A DNA stretch of 64,000 bases from Physcia stellaris (GCA_018902385.1 JABSSW010000066.1:154718-218717), one strand, 5' to 3'; positions 10,699 through 22,953 are shown, counted from the stretch's first letter. A program made the numbers and translations. Notes: generated by a model from the sequence alone, not told the origin.

Positions 10699-11615
10699 CG
10701 AAAGCGTTTGGATTTGCATGATGACGATTTGCGTATTAGCGAGGCGTTTGATATCGTTGGGCGGAAATAGATGCAGCGGGGGTTTTGCCAGCGCCACCTG
10801 GATGATTGTGGGATTCACTTTCGCCCCTTTGTGTAACTCCCTATTATGTTTTTCTTCATGGCCTGTTCCCACACGCCATGTCTTTGATAGCACACTCAGC
10901 TTAGGACAAGGCGATGTTAGCCATAACGATCTTGTCATTTGAGTTTGCATCTCTCATGATATTGGCTCGGCGGTAATCATCATCAGGTGACAGGTCAAAG
11001 CATACAAGCTCTCCAAGAACGGCCTCGTAGTTGCATCTAGTCAATAGGGGTTTTTCAAAGTGGCTACTTGCGACCTCGTAGAGCTCGTTCCCATTAGATC
11101 TCGTAGAGCTCGTTGAGTGGCCGTTACCGTGAGAGTCCCATTTGCGAGTTCTTACTGATTAGCAGAAGCAGCGTACGAAGAGCAAAATGAAAGCTCTGCC
11201 GACATAAGAACAGATCAAAGCCTACAAGATCTGAATTTCTTCGAAAAAGAGTCTTCAAATACGTCACAAGGAGGTCGTTAACGAGGTCTGATCGATCAAT
11301 TGAGATCAACTAGCTAACAAGGTCTACAAGTACTCGTAGATCTCGTAGACTTCGTGAGCAGGGGTCTGAGTAGCGTGGGTACCTGTTTTCAGACCCATGC
11401 TTACGAGGTCTACGAGGTCGAAAAGAAGGCTACTGTGAGGACCCCAATGAGGGCCTTTGCATGGGGATATGGATCAGGACATGCTGTGAACCCCAAGAGC
11501 ACTAACAGCTTTCGAATGCATTTTTAAATTTGGAAGCTAAAGGGCCACCGCGTCAGGCCGGATTCATACAAAGGCCCTTTTGTCTATGGTACACACCATT
11601 TTCCTGCGTGCCACT
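10699..11615. other. Intergenic region SET3/IAH1 with short repeats
   Basis: About 900 bp between the 3' end of SET3 and the 3' end of the esterase gene. It holds a group of short related motifs (separate entry) and a possible hairpin at 11540-11580, where AAAGGGCC and GGCCCTTT flank about 25 bp. The hairpin lies 35 bp beyond the esterase stop, so it may be part of its 3' UTR. No gene seen. Confidence 0.5.
11073..11425. repeat. Cluster of ctcgtaga / tctacgag motifs
   Basis: CTCGTAGAGCTCGTT occurs twice (about 11075 and 11100). Related forms in the same orientation follow at about 11333-11352 (CTCGTAGATCTCGTAGA), and in the opposite orientation at about 11404-11421 (ACGAGGTCTACGAGG). The core is a near-palindrome, so copies can fold on each other. 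Possibly the remains of a small non-autonomous element; no terminal repeats or target duplication could be defined. Confidence 0.4.
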
Positions 11616-12983
11616 TCACTCTGCCCAAGGAGCGTCTTGCCAAACGGGGACAACGTAGCTGTAGTTCTCCACCAATGGATCCTCGCTCGGCCACTTGTCT
11701 CTGATCAGCTCCATCGTAGCTTCGAAGAGGACTTTGTATGCCGGTGGCTTGAAGTGGAGTCCTAAACCAGGATTGATACGTTAGAATGCTCAATCGAAAA
11801 CGGTCCCATCCTATCTCCGCCTCCCCTTTTCCTGAAGGAGCTGAAAGAACTCACCATCAACCAGCATCTCCTCCAGAGCTTGACTCTTCTCCCTCTTCTT
11901 GCTCCCGACCAGTACCTCCCCTTCTTTCCCCTCCCACCCCGCCTTCTTCATCATGATCTCCCATAGATGGATCACAGCGACCCCCAACTCCTCCCCTACC
12001 TCTACACAGGCATCCGCGTAGCTCTTCGTCCTCTCCGCCGTCCGGATATCTAGAAGCGGGAAGCCTTGCAGCTGATACTCATCTATGGGAGGCGGAGTGA
12101 CGAGGATAATCTTCGTGGCAGGCTTGCCGTGGTTGTTAGTAGCATGGGCTTGGAGTTTGTGGTGTTGGATGATGTTCCTGAGATTGGCACGATAGCGGTC
12201 CAGGGGGACGTCTTGGCCTGATGTATTGGGGAAGACGGAGTCGTTGGCGCCGAGGAAGACCATCTAGTCCAAGGTTAGCACTTCTTTTTGTTCTAGGTCG
12301 CTTGGGCTGCAAAGATAGGATACCAGGAAGCGGACGTGGGCTTGAGAGGGGTTCGGCATGAAGGATGGGAGAACGGCGAGGCATTGCGAGGTGTTGTAGC
12401 CACTTTGGATTGTTAGTAGAGGATTGGAATGAGAGCGGTAAAGGGGTACCTGAAGCCGCGGTTGATGACATCTAGGCGGCGGATGAATGCTGATGGAGAC
12501 TTTGATTAGTTTCTCAGGCATGCCTAGACGCTTGTGCTTGGGCGTTGAAGCTGAATGGAAGACAAACATTGAAGAAGTGGTCTAGATCGAGAAGTTGAGA
12601 GTAATGACTACTACAGCCTAGATTGACGAACAGTTTCAATAAATACTACACCTCGAGGAAATATCGAGCGCCACTAGAAGAAGTGAAAAGGGATTGATGG
12701 GGGCCTTTACCAGTCAAGGTGACTCTCACAATCAAGCAACAATAGAATGACCCAAGGAAGGACGAAAAAAAAACCAGTAGAGAAGCTAGAGAACGACTGC
12801 TTTCTCTCGCAGCAGCTTACCGTTTTGTAATGCAGGTTGGAAGGCAAACCCCAGCTCCTGGCTGCTAGCTTGCTGAGTGATTGAGTCTCCGAAGAGGATG
12901 AATTGATCGAGCAATCCTCTCTGAAGGCCCACGTCTTGAGACTGATTTTCAGGGGACGAGGCGTCGATGTGCACCTCAGTCAT
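11616..12983 (-). CDS. IAH1: GDSL/SGNH-hydrolase, isoamyl acetate-hydrolysing esterase type
   Basis: Esterase of the SGNH family most like yeast Iah1, which hydrolyses acetate esters. Five exons join in frame: 12983-12821, 12489-12450, 12402-12324, 12263-11855 and 11761-11616, giving 278 residues. Catalytic blocks are all visible: LFGDSITQ (block I, Ser nucleophile), NRGFSGYNTSQ (block II, Gly), FLGANDS (block III, Asn) and VDGLHFKPPAY (block V, Asp and His). The final exon is essential because it carries the catalytic DxxH; a reading that stops at 11811 would lose it. The second exon is only 40 bp. The first intron is unusually long for this window (331 bp). It is divergent from the PPCDC gene. 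Confidence 0.87.
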
Positions 12984-13464
12984 TTTGAAGGAAGTGAGAA
13001 ACGACTTGATCGAATATTGACTTGACTCGACTTGATCAGATCATTGTCGTGTGAAGAAGGAAACCCGTCCAGGCCGGATTCATTATCTGCAGTATTCGGT
13101 CATCACTCTGTCACCGCAATGGATTGTTTGTCATTCGCCTGTGAACAACAAACAGCTGTGCTCGTAGAGGACCGAGTAGGGGTCCTGATGTGCCATTATC
13201 TCATTGGCCTCCTTATCGATAAAGTCGCTTCTTTAGTTGTTTGCTGACGTAACCGGCAGTTCCACTGTTTTCTTGTACTTGTACGTGAGATGGTCTGACT
13301 CCTTTGATATTGAGCCTACAATTCAATTGTTTAGGTGAAAGAGGAAGGGAATCGAGAATTACAACACGCTCTATACAACTCATCCCTACTCCGTGTCTGT
13401 ACAAGCGCGTTCTCGGTATCTGCTCTCCGCGTACTCTGACTGGCAGAGTCCCTGGCTGCGGACT
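12984..13464. other. Divergent intergenic region IAH1/PPCDC
   Basis: About 480 bp shared promoter region. A 14-bp word, CAGGCCGGATTCAT, at 13070-13083 also occurs at 11554-11567, so it brackets the esterase gene in direct orientation; probably chance or a small repeat remnant. Confidence 0.45.
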
Positions 13465-14205
13465 ATGCCTAATGGTTCCGACAATAGCGACAATAAAGCC
13501 CCCCGCAGTTCTGTCACAGATCTGACCGCCGCGCTCAGCGATGGCAAGACTCACCTGCTTCTTGCTGCTAGCGGCTCCGTTGCCGTTGTGAAGTTGCCAC
13601 TGATTATAAAATCACTAACACATCACCCCAACCTTTCCATTCGTGTCATCCTCACCGAGAACGCGGCTCGTTTCCTCGCCGGTCAGTCGTCCGAGACACC
13701 GACCGTAGCCTCTCTGTCCGCACTGCCGAATGTCGATGGTATCTATCAGGACCAAGACGAGTGGGCATTGCCCTGGGAAAGAGGTGCAGGCATACTCCAT
13801 ATTGAGCTCCGTCGTTGGTCCCATCTTTTCGTCATAGCCCCTTTAACGGCAAATACTTTAGCCAAGGTCACAGCCGGGTTGTCAGATAACCTCCTAACAA
13901 GCGTCTTTCGTGCATGGGATATCAATCCCGGTAGTTCCAAAAGAGCTCGCATCATTGTTGCGCCAGCCATGAACACCTCAATGTGGGCTCATCCTATAAC
14001 AGCAAAACAGATCAGCGTTTTGGAGGAGGAATGGGGCGTCACCGGCGCGAAACCGGACCAGGGATGGGTAGAAGTATTGCGGCCCCAAGTCAAAACACTG
14101 GCTTGTGGCGATGTTGGTCAAGGTGGAATGCGAGACTGGCAAGAAATTGTCAGAGTGATTGAGGAACGGTTATGCCTTGCCAACAGCGAGCCTGAAGATA
14201 CATAA
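13465..14205 (+). CDS. PPCDC: Phosphopantothenoylcysteine decarboxylase (HAL3/Cab3 flavoprotein family)
   Basis: Flavin-dependent decarboxylase that turns 4'-phosphopantothenoylcysteine into 4'-phosphopantetheine in coenzyme A synthesis. The 246-residue length is that of a single-domain enzyme, unlike the long Sis2/Hal3/Vhs3 proteins of budding yeast. Key features: the flavin-binding start (HLLLAASGSVAVVK), catalytic-type His in ILHIELRRWSHLFVIAPL, TANTLAKVTAGLSDNLLT, the substrate-binding motif APAMNTSMW (PxMNxxMW), and the Cys in LACGDVGQGGM. All three residues normally required (His, Asn, Cys) are present, so it should be active alone. No introns. The first ATG (13465) was chosen; upstream codons in the same frame lack an ATG. 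Confidence 0.92.
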   Translation: MPNGSDNSDNKAPRSSVTDLTAALSDGKTHLLLAASGSVAVVKLPLIIKSLTHHPNLSIRVILTENAARFLAGQSSETPTVASLSALPNVDGIYQDQDEWALPWERGAGILHIELRRWSHLFVIAPLTANTLAKVTAGLSDNLLTSVFRAWDINPGSSKRARIIVAPAMNTSMWAHPITAKQISVLEEEWGVTGAKPDQGWVEVLRPQVKTLACGDVGQGGMRDWQEIVRVIEERLCLANSEPEDT

Positions 14206-14793
14206 ATTCATTTAGGAAAGAAGTAGTCTTACTTAGGTCGTAAAAAGGAGTCCCATGAAGATCACTCTAAACCTACAGCAAGTAGCAGTAATTCAAACAC
14301 TGCGCTTGTGATCTGTCGATTTGAATGCTGGTATCCACTAGTACCACCAGCAGTGGAGGGTAATATTAACGTTTGGATCCGGTCCATTGGACCATAGTTA
14401 TGGCAGCGTAAACCTCACTTCATTGGTGCCCATATGATTTGCACTGCGAGGCAAGTTCCAGTGCTCCTCGTTGGGACTCGCCGGGTCAGCTTGATTGGAC
14501 CTGGAGTAGCGAAGAAAGTGTACTCGTTGAACTACCCTCTTCTTTGTGGCAACAACCAAGAATGCCCAGCCAGCGAGGACATCTCTGAAAGATAGCTTTC
14601 GTATGTCCTGGGAGAGAATAGCATATTTTCATGGCACGGTTCACGTTTTCACTACCTGTCGAGAGAATCATTGGGGAACGTTTGGTTTTTTCCATATTCC
14701 TTCATGCGGTTTCGAAGTCAGAATTACACGTGATGAATAAAACACGTAGTTGGAAGAAAATGCCAGGAATTATTGGATTAGGATCCAGTACCT
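14206..14793. other. Intergenic region PPCDC/CorA-like
   Basis: About 590 bp between two convergent 3' ends. Nothing recognisable beyond expected 3' UTRs. Confidence 0.45.
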
Positions 14794-17053
14794 TCATCGG
14801 TGGTGTATGCCCGCCTCCAGGAAGGACTCTAGATGATGCGCCTGGACTTTTAGATTCTCTTTATGCTTCTCCAACCAGTGTAGGGCAGCCCAGATTAATA
14901 TTGTGACGAAAGTCAGCGGAAGACTTGCAGCAAGATAGAGCTGGAGAGGTGAGAGATAGGCGTAGGGATTGGGACCAGGGTTGCTGAGGTCGTTGTTCGA
15001 TCCAAAAATGTCCGTAGACATCAATGTCTGTGCAGAAGCCGTCAGTTCGAAAATTCCTTGAATCTAGCTTTAGACAAGCTATGGATGATCTAGGTAACAG
15101 AAAGCAAGGGTGCCGAAACACCAGATGAAGGCTCAAAGGGTCAAAAGATTCGACATACAGAGATAAACGTTCCTGGTAGGAAGAACAAGGTCACGACTGT
15201 GATCACCTTCATTGACACAGTCTCAATTTTCGTTTTTCGAGCAATGTCGTTCATATCTTCGGTCATAGACATCATGTTCTTTGTCGATTGTTTGTTGGTT
15301 TCGGTGTTCTGGTATTCAAGGATGCTGTGGAGCTGGGGGTTCTCACTTAGCGTGGCATTCTCGGCATACCGAATGATTTGATATACCAAGGTTTTGCGAT
15401 CTCCAAGTAGTCGTAGTAAGGTCTCAAGCCTTAGAATTCGCATCTGCATATCATTGAGGATGCCATTGGTTCGGAGTTCAAATTGCTCCAGGTCGCCTTG
15501 ACACAGTTCGCGGATACCTTGAGGAAAGTGCCTAGACTTGATGATAGTGTCGTAGTATTGCTTTAATTGGCCAATGACACTGATATTCATCTTTATTATT
15601 AAGAGAGCCTCATGAGCCTTCTCTTCAATATGCTGGATTTTCTGCAATTTGGCAAAAGAGAAGTCTTGCTCCTCAGAGTTTTCGAAGCTCGGCTCTGGTT
15701 GGGGCTGTTCCAAATCTTCATCAGGATCCTCTTTCATCGAGATATGTGGAGGAAGCGGTTGGCTGAAGCCGCTTTCAGGATCCGTGTATGTGCGCTGGGT
15801 GGGCGACCTTGGCTTTGGACTTGAGATTGAGAGTTTTTCTGTCAGCATTGTTTGGGTCCTAGATATTCTAGCAATGATGGATCCGTTGCTTTTCTGAGTA
15901 TCTACGCGCGGCCTCATTTTGAAACTATCTTGAGCTGCGACTGGACTCGAAGGTAGGATTACGGGAGCTGTCAATGTTCTTCCGGACGTGTTCTGAAATT
16001 GATCCTCTAAATTGTTGGTGTACCAGCGCCATTGCTCAGCTGCCCAGTGGCACAATATCAAGTGGGTAGCAAGTGATGCTGCGAATGCTCTGTCGAGGGT
16101 CTCGAAGGATGGGATAGGATTATGATCATCACCACCTGTTGCTTGCCCAATGCGACTTTTCATGGCTTCGTTGGCTTTGATGACGACCCAATTTGCTCGA
16201 ATGTTCACCACATCCAGAGTGTGGTGCACTGCACATGGGCGTATTGACCAATCATTTGGGTCTGAGCCCGACTTCTCTACTGACCTTAGGTTATAGCATA
16301 CCTGTATCTCACTGCCGGACCAAGCAAGTTCAGGGACCGCAAGAGTTTGGCTAGAAGCCGATAGGCAGGTGCGCTGAAAGAAGCTACAAAAGTAGGGATC
16401 TTGAGCAACAGATTGGAAACCAAATGAGAAAAGGAACTCGATGACTTCTGGCATCACTCGAAAATAGGTGAAGCATAGCATGAGCATTTCCCGCGTTGTC
16501 TGCAGCCTCTCGCGGGAGCTGCCATTGATGGCTTGTAAAAACCTGATCCATTATTAGTGGGACGAGCGTCTCCAGTGCCGGGTAAGTGTAGACCTGCGTC
16601 TTGGGCGCATGGCTCTCGAGATATGGGTACCGTTAAACCAAACAAATGTCAACAACTTACAAAAACCTGCATCGTGGATCAGGGCTCTTTGATGTGGTTG
16701 TCAGCCCAAGGTGTGTCCGTAGACGAGCTTCAGTCCGTAGACAAGTTGGTGAAAAGTCTGCACAGTCGGTTGATTAGAGGTGTCTTGGAGGTTTTCTTCG
16801 GCGTGGAGGGTTGCATGCCTTTTCCCCTACTACTCAACTCCAGAAAATCTAATGAGCATGCATCTTCATCGGCAAAGAGTCTCTCGGCGTGTTCATCTAA
16901 CTGTGCATGCAGGCTACGATTGTAATACGATGGATTCCGCCGGTCCAGGTTTTGAGGGAAGGACTTGGCATCCTCCAATAAGGCAGTGAGATTCTGCATT
17001 TTCGATTGCGAAGCAGGTCGTGGAAGGGGGACGGGCTCGATTGATAATGTCAT
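14794..17053 (-). CDS. Fungal CorA-like transporter-domain protein
   Basis: Member of the large filamentous-fungal family with a degenerate CorA (Mg2+ transporter) C-terminus. Proposed exons 17053-16831, 16757-16667, 16542-15159 and 15027-14794 give 643 residues. Exon 2 supplies KSPDPRCR, joined to FLQAINGSSRERLQTTREML, the usual start of the conserved domain; then FTYFRVMPEVIEFLFSFGFQ and IQVCYNLRSVEKS. The membrane part is KVITVVTLFFLPGTFIS, then a second TM segment (LYLAASLPLTFVTILIWAAL) near the end. The classic GMN signature of CorA is absent, as is common in this family, so ion transport is not assured. Exon 1 and its junction are the least certain; the other junctions fit in frame and splice sites. 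Confidence 0.75.
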
Positions 17054-17414
17054 TTCAACATATATGGACAGGTGAAGGGAGGGTTATTATTTCTTGAAAT
17101 GGCTGGCCGTCAGCCCCTGAAACGGAGAGTGCCTCGAGTGCCCCGCGACGCCCCAGGGCTGTGCATCCATGATTTGGCCACATTATTACTTGGCCACATT
17201 AGCCCACCAGTGAACCGGATCCGCCCGTCAATCAATACATAAATCCCGAGCGCGTGACTAGCAAAATGTAAAAAGGAATCACAGCCTCTCGTATAACATT
17301 CCACAAACGATCCCGAACCCGCGAATAACACCATACGGCGCCACCACTCCCATGTAAGACGTCAGGTCATTTTTTTGGTTTGCGGCGTTTGATAAGCTCG
17401 TCTTGTTCCTTCTG
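17054..17414. other. Intergenic region
   Basis: About 360 bp containing the promoter of the CorA-like gene and the 3' end of the next minus-strand gene. Nothing else seen. Confidence 0.4.
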
Positions 17415-17848
17415 CTACAAGTCAGACACAACCGTACTCGGTATATGGTCATTGGTTGGGACATCCAAGACCTTTTTCAGCCTGCGCGGTACCCAGAATC
17501 TGAAGTCATCGCCGTGACGCTGTAAGGAGTCAGGTTGTGGGAAGCCTTCGATCCCCGAAACCTGACTTACCTCGACAAAAAACTTGTAGTTGCCCCAGAT
17601 AGTCTTTAAATAGGCGCTGATGATGTCCTTGTCTAAGTTGTAGTGCTCGATGTAGTCATATCGCCACACTGCATCGGATGCGACGGTTTCTGGCATTGTC
17701 AGAGCAACAATGATAGGTTCGAGGGCTCGAGGATCAGAGGTCTCGTCGATCACTGCAGGCGAATGCCTTGCACCGACACAGAAGGCTGAGAAACAGCTTG
17801 GATCTGGAGCGCCTTTAAATCCCAAGTAGGAGCTGAAGAGTCAGTCAT
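17415..17848 (-). CDS. Small uncharacterised fungal protein, apparently frameshifted
   Basis: A short gene of about 127 residues that I do not recognise by function. Evidence for coding is a clean 51-bp intron (17570-17520, GTAAGT..TTACAG) that joins IWGNYKFFVE to RHGDDFRFWVPRRL in frame, and an ordered region EPIIVALTMPETVASDAVWR. The only plausible start ATG (17848-17846; MTDSSAPTWDLKALQ) is in a different frame from the main ORF. The frames would join around 17771-17775 if one base were missing there. Without the shift the main frame has no ATG before 17699. Could be a real small gene with a sequence error, or a relic. No signal peptide or TM segment. Confidence 0.45.
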
Positions 17849-18475
17849 CCGGGTGGGCTGTGGCCTTATGAAAGCCTGGAAACCCTCAGAGCCGCATCTT
17901 AGCCACTTTGGGATCGCACTCCACCTGCCCAATGAGAAGACGCGCTTCCACATCATTCAGCTGGCTCCGCTTGTAGGGGTCCTCGACTGCACGAGTCTGG
18001 AATCCGACCAAATTCTGAAGATTCCCAGTTGGGGTGCCACCGGTCAGGTTTTCAGCCTTACAAAGTCCGACCATCTGCGTTGAACAGCAGTTACCCACAA
18101 CAGACATGGGTTGTCGGCATCGCTCCGATAACTTTGACCATGGCTCGCATCATCGCATGGTTTCCACTTTCGCGGTTACTTGTACGGGATGAACCGCGGA
18201 ACCTACTCGTAGTGTCCGAGGCAGGAGAAGCGGGGGCGAGCGTGGTTTGTCAGTCAGTCCAGCCAATGAACGCTCGGCTTGGTCTTGCAGCAATTCACGA
18301 GTCAGGCTGAGAGCCTGAGAAAAGATGAGACGAAAGAGTCAGAGGGGCAGATGCCTCGCCTGCGCCTGCGCCTCTTTTCAAGGAGCCTCATACCGGAAAA
18401 CAAAATCAGAGCGTTGCCTTCGTTTCATCCCTTCTCCCAATGCTGTATCCCTAGCCACATCCCTTGCGCCCTACA
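17849..18475. other. Divergent intergenic region
   Basis: About 630 bp between the starts of the small gene and the kinase gene. ORFs here are short and lack recognisable content. A CCAAT box in inverted form (ATTGG-like) is possible but not distinctive. Confidence 0.4.
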
Positions 18476-21400
18476 ATGCGCGAGACCCACTCAGAAGAAG
18501 ATGTAGAGATTCAGGCATTCTGGAAATGGGCCACTTCTCCAAATATAAGGCGACCGGGTATCGGAGGCTCGAGTCATGGCACTCAGCGCCATTTTATACC
18601 GCAAGCTGCTGTCAAAGAGTATCTCGGAGCTCCAGGTCGCGTCGAGGATCTTTTGGCCGCCATCTTCCGCCATGAGAGAAGCAACACCATCGATGCGGAT
18701 GTTGTCCGACAGCACTACTTGCGACCACTGGCCGTCCTTCTACTCATTGGGAAAGGTCCGATGATCAAACACTTCGTGCAGTACCCGGGCCTCCAAGATC
18801 AATATCTGCCTTTTCGAAGTCGTACCGATGATTTCCCCTTCTCCGTCGATGCTAATTTCTTCGACAAATTCTTCAAAGTACAGTGGCAATTCTGTGCTAC
18901 CGACCTTGAATACAATTTTCTCCTCCGTCTCCGCGAGGAGGAGATACTTCAATCACGCACAAAGAAGAGGTTGGCCATGGCGGAAACGCTGTCGTTTTCA
19001 AGATTAATGTTCACGAAGAATACAACAAATTGGTTCCCCAAAACTGGAAAATGCCTGTATGATAGGTCCCTCGGCTCGATTGCTAGATCGCTGATATTTG
19101 TCTAGGAGCGACCTGCCTATCTTCGTGATACTTTCGTTCTCAAAACGTATCGTGGGGCGGATGCAAAAGAACAGTACACAGCCGAGAGGGAAGCCTACAT
19201 GAAGCTAAGATACGATAACAAGCCTTCTCCATTCGTCCTTGCCTACTACGGAAGTTTCATTGATAGAGACACCTACAACATCATTCTCGAATATGCAGAT
19301 CGAGGGAATCTGGAACACTACTTGAAGTCGACACCCGCGCCTCCTACTTTTCAAGACATGATAGTATATTGGGAGCGGTTTTCTAACATCACCCATGGCC
19401 TAGCGGCTATACATGGTGTTCCGGGCAGCGCAGAAGCAGGCACGTCCGTACTACTTGGGTATGTCTAGTACTTATCGTCCATGTCTTGCGGCTTTACTTA
19501 CAGCTGGGATAGATGGCATCAAGACATCAAGCCCGCGAATATACTTGTCTTTAGTGGGAGCGGACCATCGCATTATGATGTCCATTTCAAGATTGCGGAT
19601 TTGAGTCTCTGCCATTTCAAGCAGAGTGATTCGTTACAGCATGACGAATCCGACTTAGATGCGATCGGTACAAGGGCATATGGTAAGTCTAATAGAAACT
19701 GCGTTTGCTCAGTGTCAGGGCTAATCGAGCAGGCAGGAGCACCTGAAACCTTCAGGCCTGATGATGGCACAGAGTACATCCCTGTGCAAGTGCGACCAGG
19801 CGTCGATATATGGTCAATTGGCTGTGTCTTTAGCGAGGTCGCGGTCTGGTCGCGCTTCGGCTGGGAGCGGGTAATGGAATATAAACGCTTACGACAAGCC
19901 GAGGTGAAGCAACGGTTGGATTTCGACGGCGAGGAGCTATTTCACGATGGACGAGATGTGTTGCAGGTTGTTCAAAATATGCACGATAACATCAGACTAG
20001 AAAGAAGAGATATGGATCTAGTTACAGTCGAGATTCTGCGACTCCTAGAAGACGACATGCTACTGAAAGAACATGAGCCACGCTACTCCGCCAAACAAGT
20101 CTTTCATAAATCCAGGCGCATCATCAATGCAGTACGGAAAATGCTCGAGAATACTGCGACAGACTCCCTCTCGAGGAGTGACGAAGACCGTGGAAGTATC
20201 ACCGAAATCGAGGAGGAGCCGAAAACGCCTCCAAACGTTCCACCAGGATATGACAGTAGCTTCTCATCATCTACAGCCAGACCGACCAACGGCCGTGTTG
20301 GCACATTCTCGTCATCACGGCCACTGTCAATGAGCAGTATAAGATCTGACTCGCCAAGTTTACGAAGTATTGCAACGTCTTACTCGTACCAATATCAGTC
20401 CAGAGCATCCGCTACTGGTGTTCAGAACCAACAGCACGGCAATTTTTTTGGACCTATTGTTTCTCAATCAGTGGAATTACACGAGCTCCCTGATCCGCCC
20501 AGCCCTGCAATTCCGTACAACTCGTCATCATTGGACAAATTCAAAAAGCTCTCGATCAACACCAAAGATCTCGATAGCCAGCACGCACATCGGCGCCTGC
20601 ATCGAGAAACGGTGGGAGAAGGATCCACCAAGGCTAGGAGCCTCGCCTCAAAGGAAATTCCTTTGCGAAGGAACAAGACAGAGAAGAAACCCTCCAGCCA
20701 TCTACGGCGCAACAGCAATGTATCATTGTCTGGCCCTCGTAGTGAGCCTTCATCGCCTGTCGAGTCTACTCAGCACCCTCTATCTCCACCTTCATCTTCT
20801 CCAAAGCACGATCGCCCAAAGTCATCTATAGCAGCAGAGAACAAGGCTTCTCCAGAAATCAGCAATCACAAACAGCAAGAGGAGCCTCGGCGTCCTCATG
20901 TAAATCTCCAAGAAGGGCTTCTGTGGAAGCAAAAGAAAAAGAAAGGTAGTTTGGCTGAACTAGACGGTCATGAGAACCTAACCTATCTGAACGAACGAGA
21001 TCATGTATGTGTAGAGCTGAGTTCCGGGCGCATTTTGGGTTCAGATACTGACGCCTACACTAGATCTTTGTCATTGACAATTCTGAATCTATGCGACCGC
21101 ACCGAGAGGACGTTCTGAGAGTGGTGTCCTTCCTGGCCTACCTACTTAAAGACATGGATGATGACGGTCTCGATGTCCGCTTCACTCAATCAACAGAGAG
21201 AAAAAACGCAGGGAGAACTTCGAAGCTACTAGAAGTAGTCAGTAAAGTGGCTTTCAAAGGTATATCAGACATGCGCACTCGGTTGAGCCAGATTCTCCAA
21301 GAGCACAAAAACAAATTTGGCACCACAGCTCCCCCTTCAGGATCCTGGTACAAAAGACCCCGAGAGACACAAAAGGCTTTGAGTTTCTACATTTTGACCG

Positions 21401-21730
21401 ATGGGAAATGGCAGCCTAACGAAGTAGGTCCGATCATCCTTTCGCTAGTCGAAAGCATGAAAGAAAAAAAGCTACACAAGGACCATGTAGGCATACAATT
21501 CATCAGATTTGGTCAGGATTCGAAGGGCATTGATCGCTTGAATCACCTAGATCACGGCTTGGGCTTGAAGGAAATTGATATGTGAGTGTCTTTACTCCTT
21601 TTGAGCTTCGTCTAGGGTTCAGGCTGACGAGGTGGGCAGGGATATTGTAGATACGACACCTTGGAACGGTAACATCTGGAAACAGCTCCTCGGAGCAATC
21701 AGTTCGTGGTACGATGACGACCCTGACTGA
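18476..21730 (+). CDS. Protein kinase fused to a vWA-like domain, one frameshift
   Basis: Large fungal kinase of unknown role. Exons: 18476-19056, 19106-19458, 19504-19682, 19737-21004, 21064-21581 and 21640-21730; about 990 residues. The N-terminal 160 residues are family-specific. The kinase domain shows a Gly-rich loop (EVGHGGNAVVFKI), the Lys in FVLKTYRG, the catalytic loop RWHQDIKPANILV (HQD instead of HRD), IADLSLC in place of DFG, then GTRAYGAPETF and DIWSIGCVFSEVAVW. A Ser/Pro-rich linker follows, then IFVIDNSESMRPHREDVLRV, a vWA-type fold start with a DxSxS-like metal site, ending in WKQLLGAISSWYDDDPD. The N-terminal part (ending LRLREEEIL) and the kinase loop are in different frames, and no intron fits; one base appears missing near 18949-18951. 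Confidence is high for the fusion, moderate for the exact N-terminus. Confidence 0.8.
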
Positions 21731-22953
21731 GCGAGGGATCAACGCGTCATCTTCAAAAGACTTACTAGTCCCTCCAAATTTTCGTCACCAAGACACGAAA
21801 ACGCCAACACGTTTTTGGAACCCTCACAACAATAGCCGGATGGTTTGACAAGCAGAAGCCTGAAGTTCCCCATCTTAGAAACTTTCAGCACTTCAATGTT
21901 TCTCCGTACGTCCTTGCAGACAACCTGAGGGTCATCACAACCAGGTTCCGCGAACTCTAGCCAGTTTGGTCATCCAGATTATGATGCCTCTGTGTCATTC
22001 AGCAGATGCTCCTACAGCATTTCGACAACGGCATATGCGTCGACAGCCGACAATGCGAGTATCATGATAGCCTGGAGACGTAATTTGACCGGTAAGTTCG
22101 ATGGATGTACACTCTCCCAATGATATCCTCAACAGAGAGGCTGGAAAAGTGGAGCGTCATGCCAATAGTGAGTTCAAAGGTGGGGTTGATGAGAGATGAA
22201 AAGAGGAATAATGGTAGGGTCAAATATCTCCGAGGATGCATTGTCGTGGGTTTTACTTCACACTATCATCTTGAAGTTTCATTGGAATCCTCACGCTCAC
22301 ACGATTTTACGCGATATAATCTATAAGGTAACGTCCGCAAGGCTTCTGATCACGTTAAGTGGATACAATTTGGCTTGAACAGGTTCTCTATATTTTAGTG
22401 TCGAGTGAACTTGAAGATCTTGAGAAGGTCGAAATGGATCCTGGGAATAATCACTGAGTTGATACTGCCACGACTTGCTGTTGCACTCGTTGATCCTTCT
22501 GACGTTCTGAGACTATGGGATGGACCGTTGACTTTAGAGGAATGAGAAGCCATAAATTCAATAGATTTATGAGTAGAACGAATATTATATACGATCCCTC
22601 AAGACAACGAACGAGATGGGCAAAGAACATGGAGAATAATTCAAGGATTTCCTTGCGATTCAACTGCCAAGGGTTCTGTGGCATCTCTCGGTGTGCTACT
22701 CGTAGCGTTGCGGACATGGAGTAACATTTACCCGTGGCGAACAATACTCTAAATTACGGTCTCAGCGTGGACCTGACAAAAAATCACAAGTCCACTGGTG
22801 GTAATAGTAAGACTCCTTACAACAAAAGATGCCTTGAGTATGAGGATCCTCCATGTTGATCACGAGCAATGAATCCCTAACGTATCCCTCTAGCTTTTAC
22901 GAAGGCTCATCTCGTTACAAAGGATCGCACGACGCAGACCTTTACGCTTAAGG
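21731..22953. other. Intergenic region with possible gene relic
   Basis: About 1.2 kb. From about 21775 to 22095 two overlapping open stretches look somewhat protein-like (for example FVTKTRKRQHVFGTLTTIAG, and CSYSISTTAYASTADNASIM) but carry in-frame stops and no intron joins them. From 22100 to 22900 nothing is recognisable. A decayed gene is possible; identity unknown. Confidence 0.35.
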
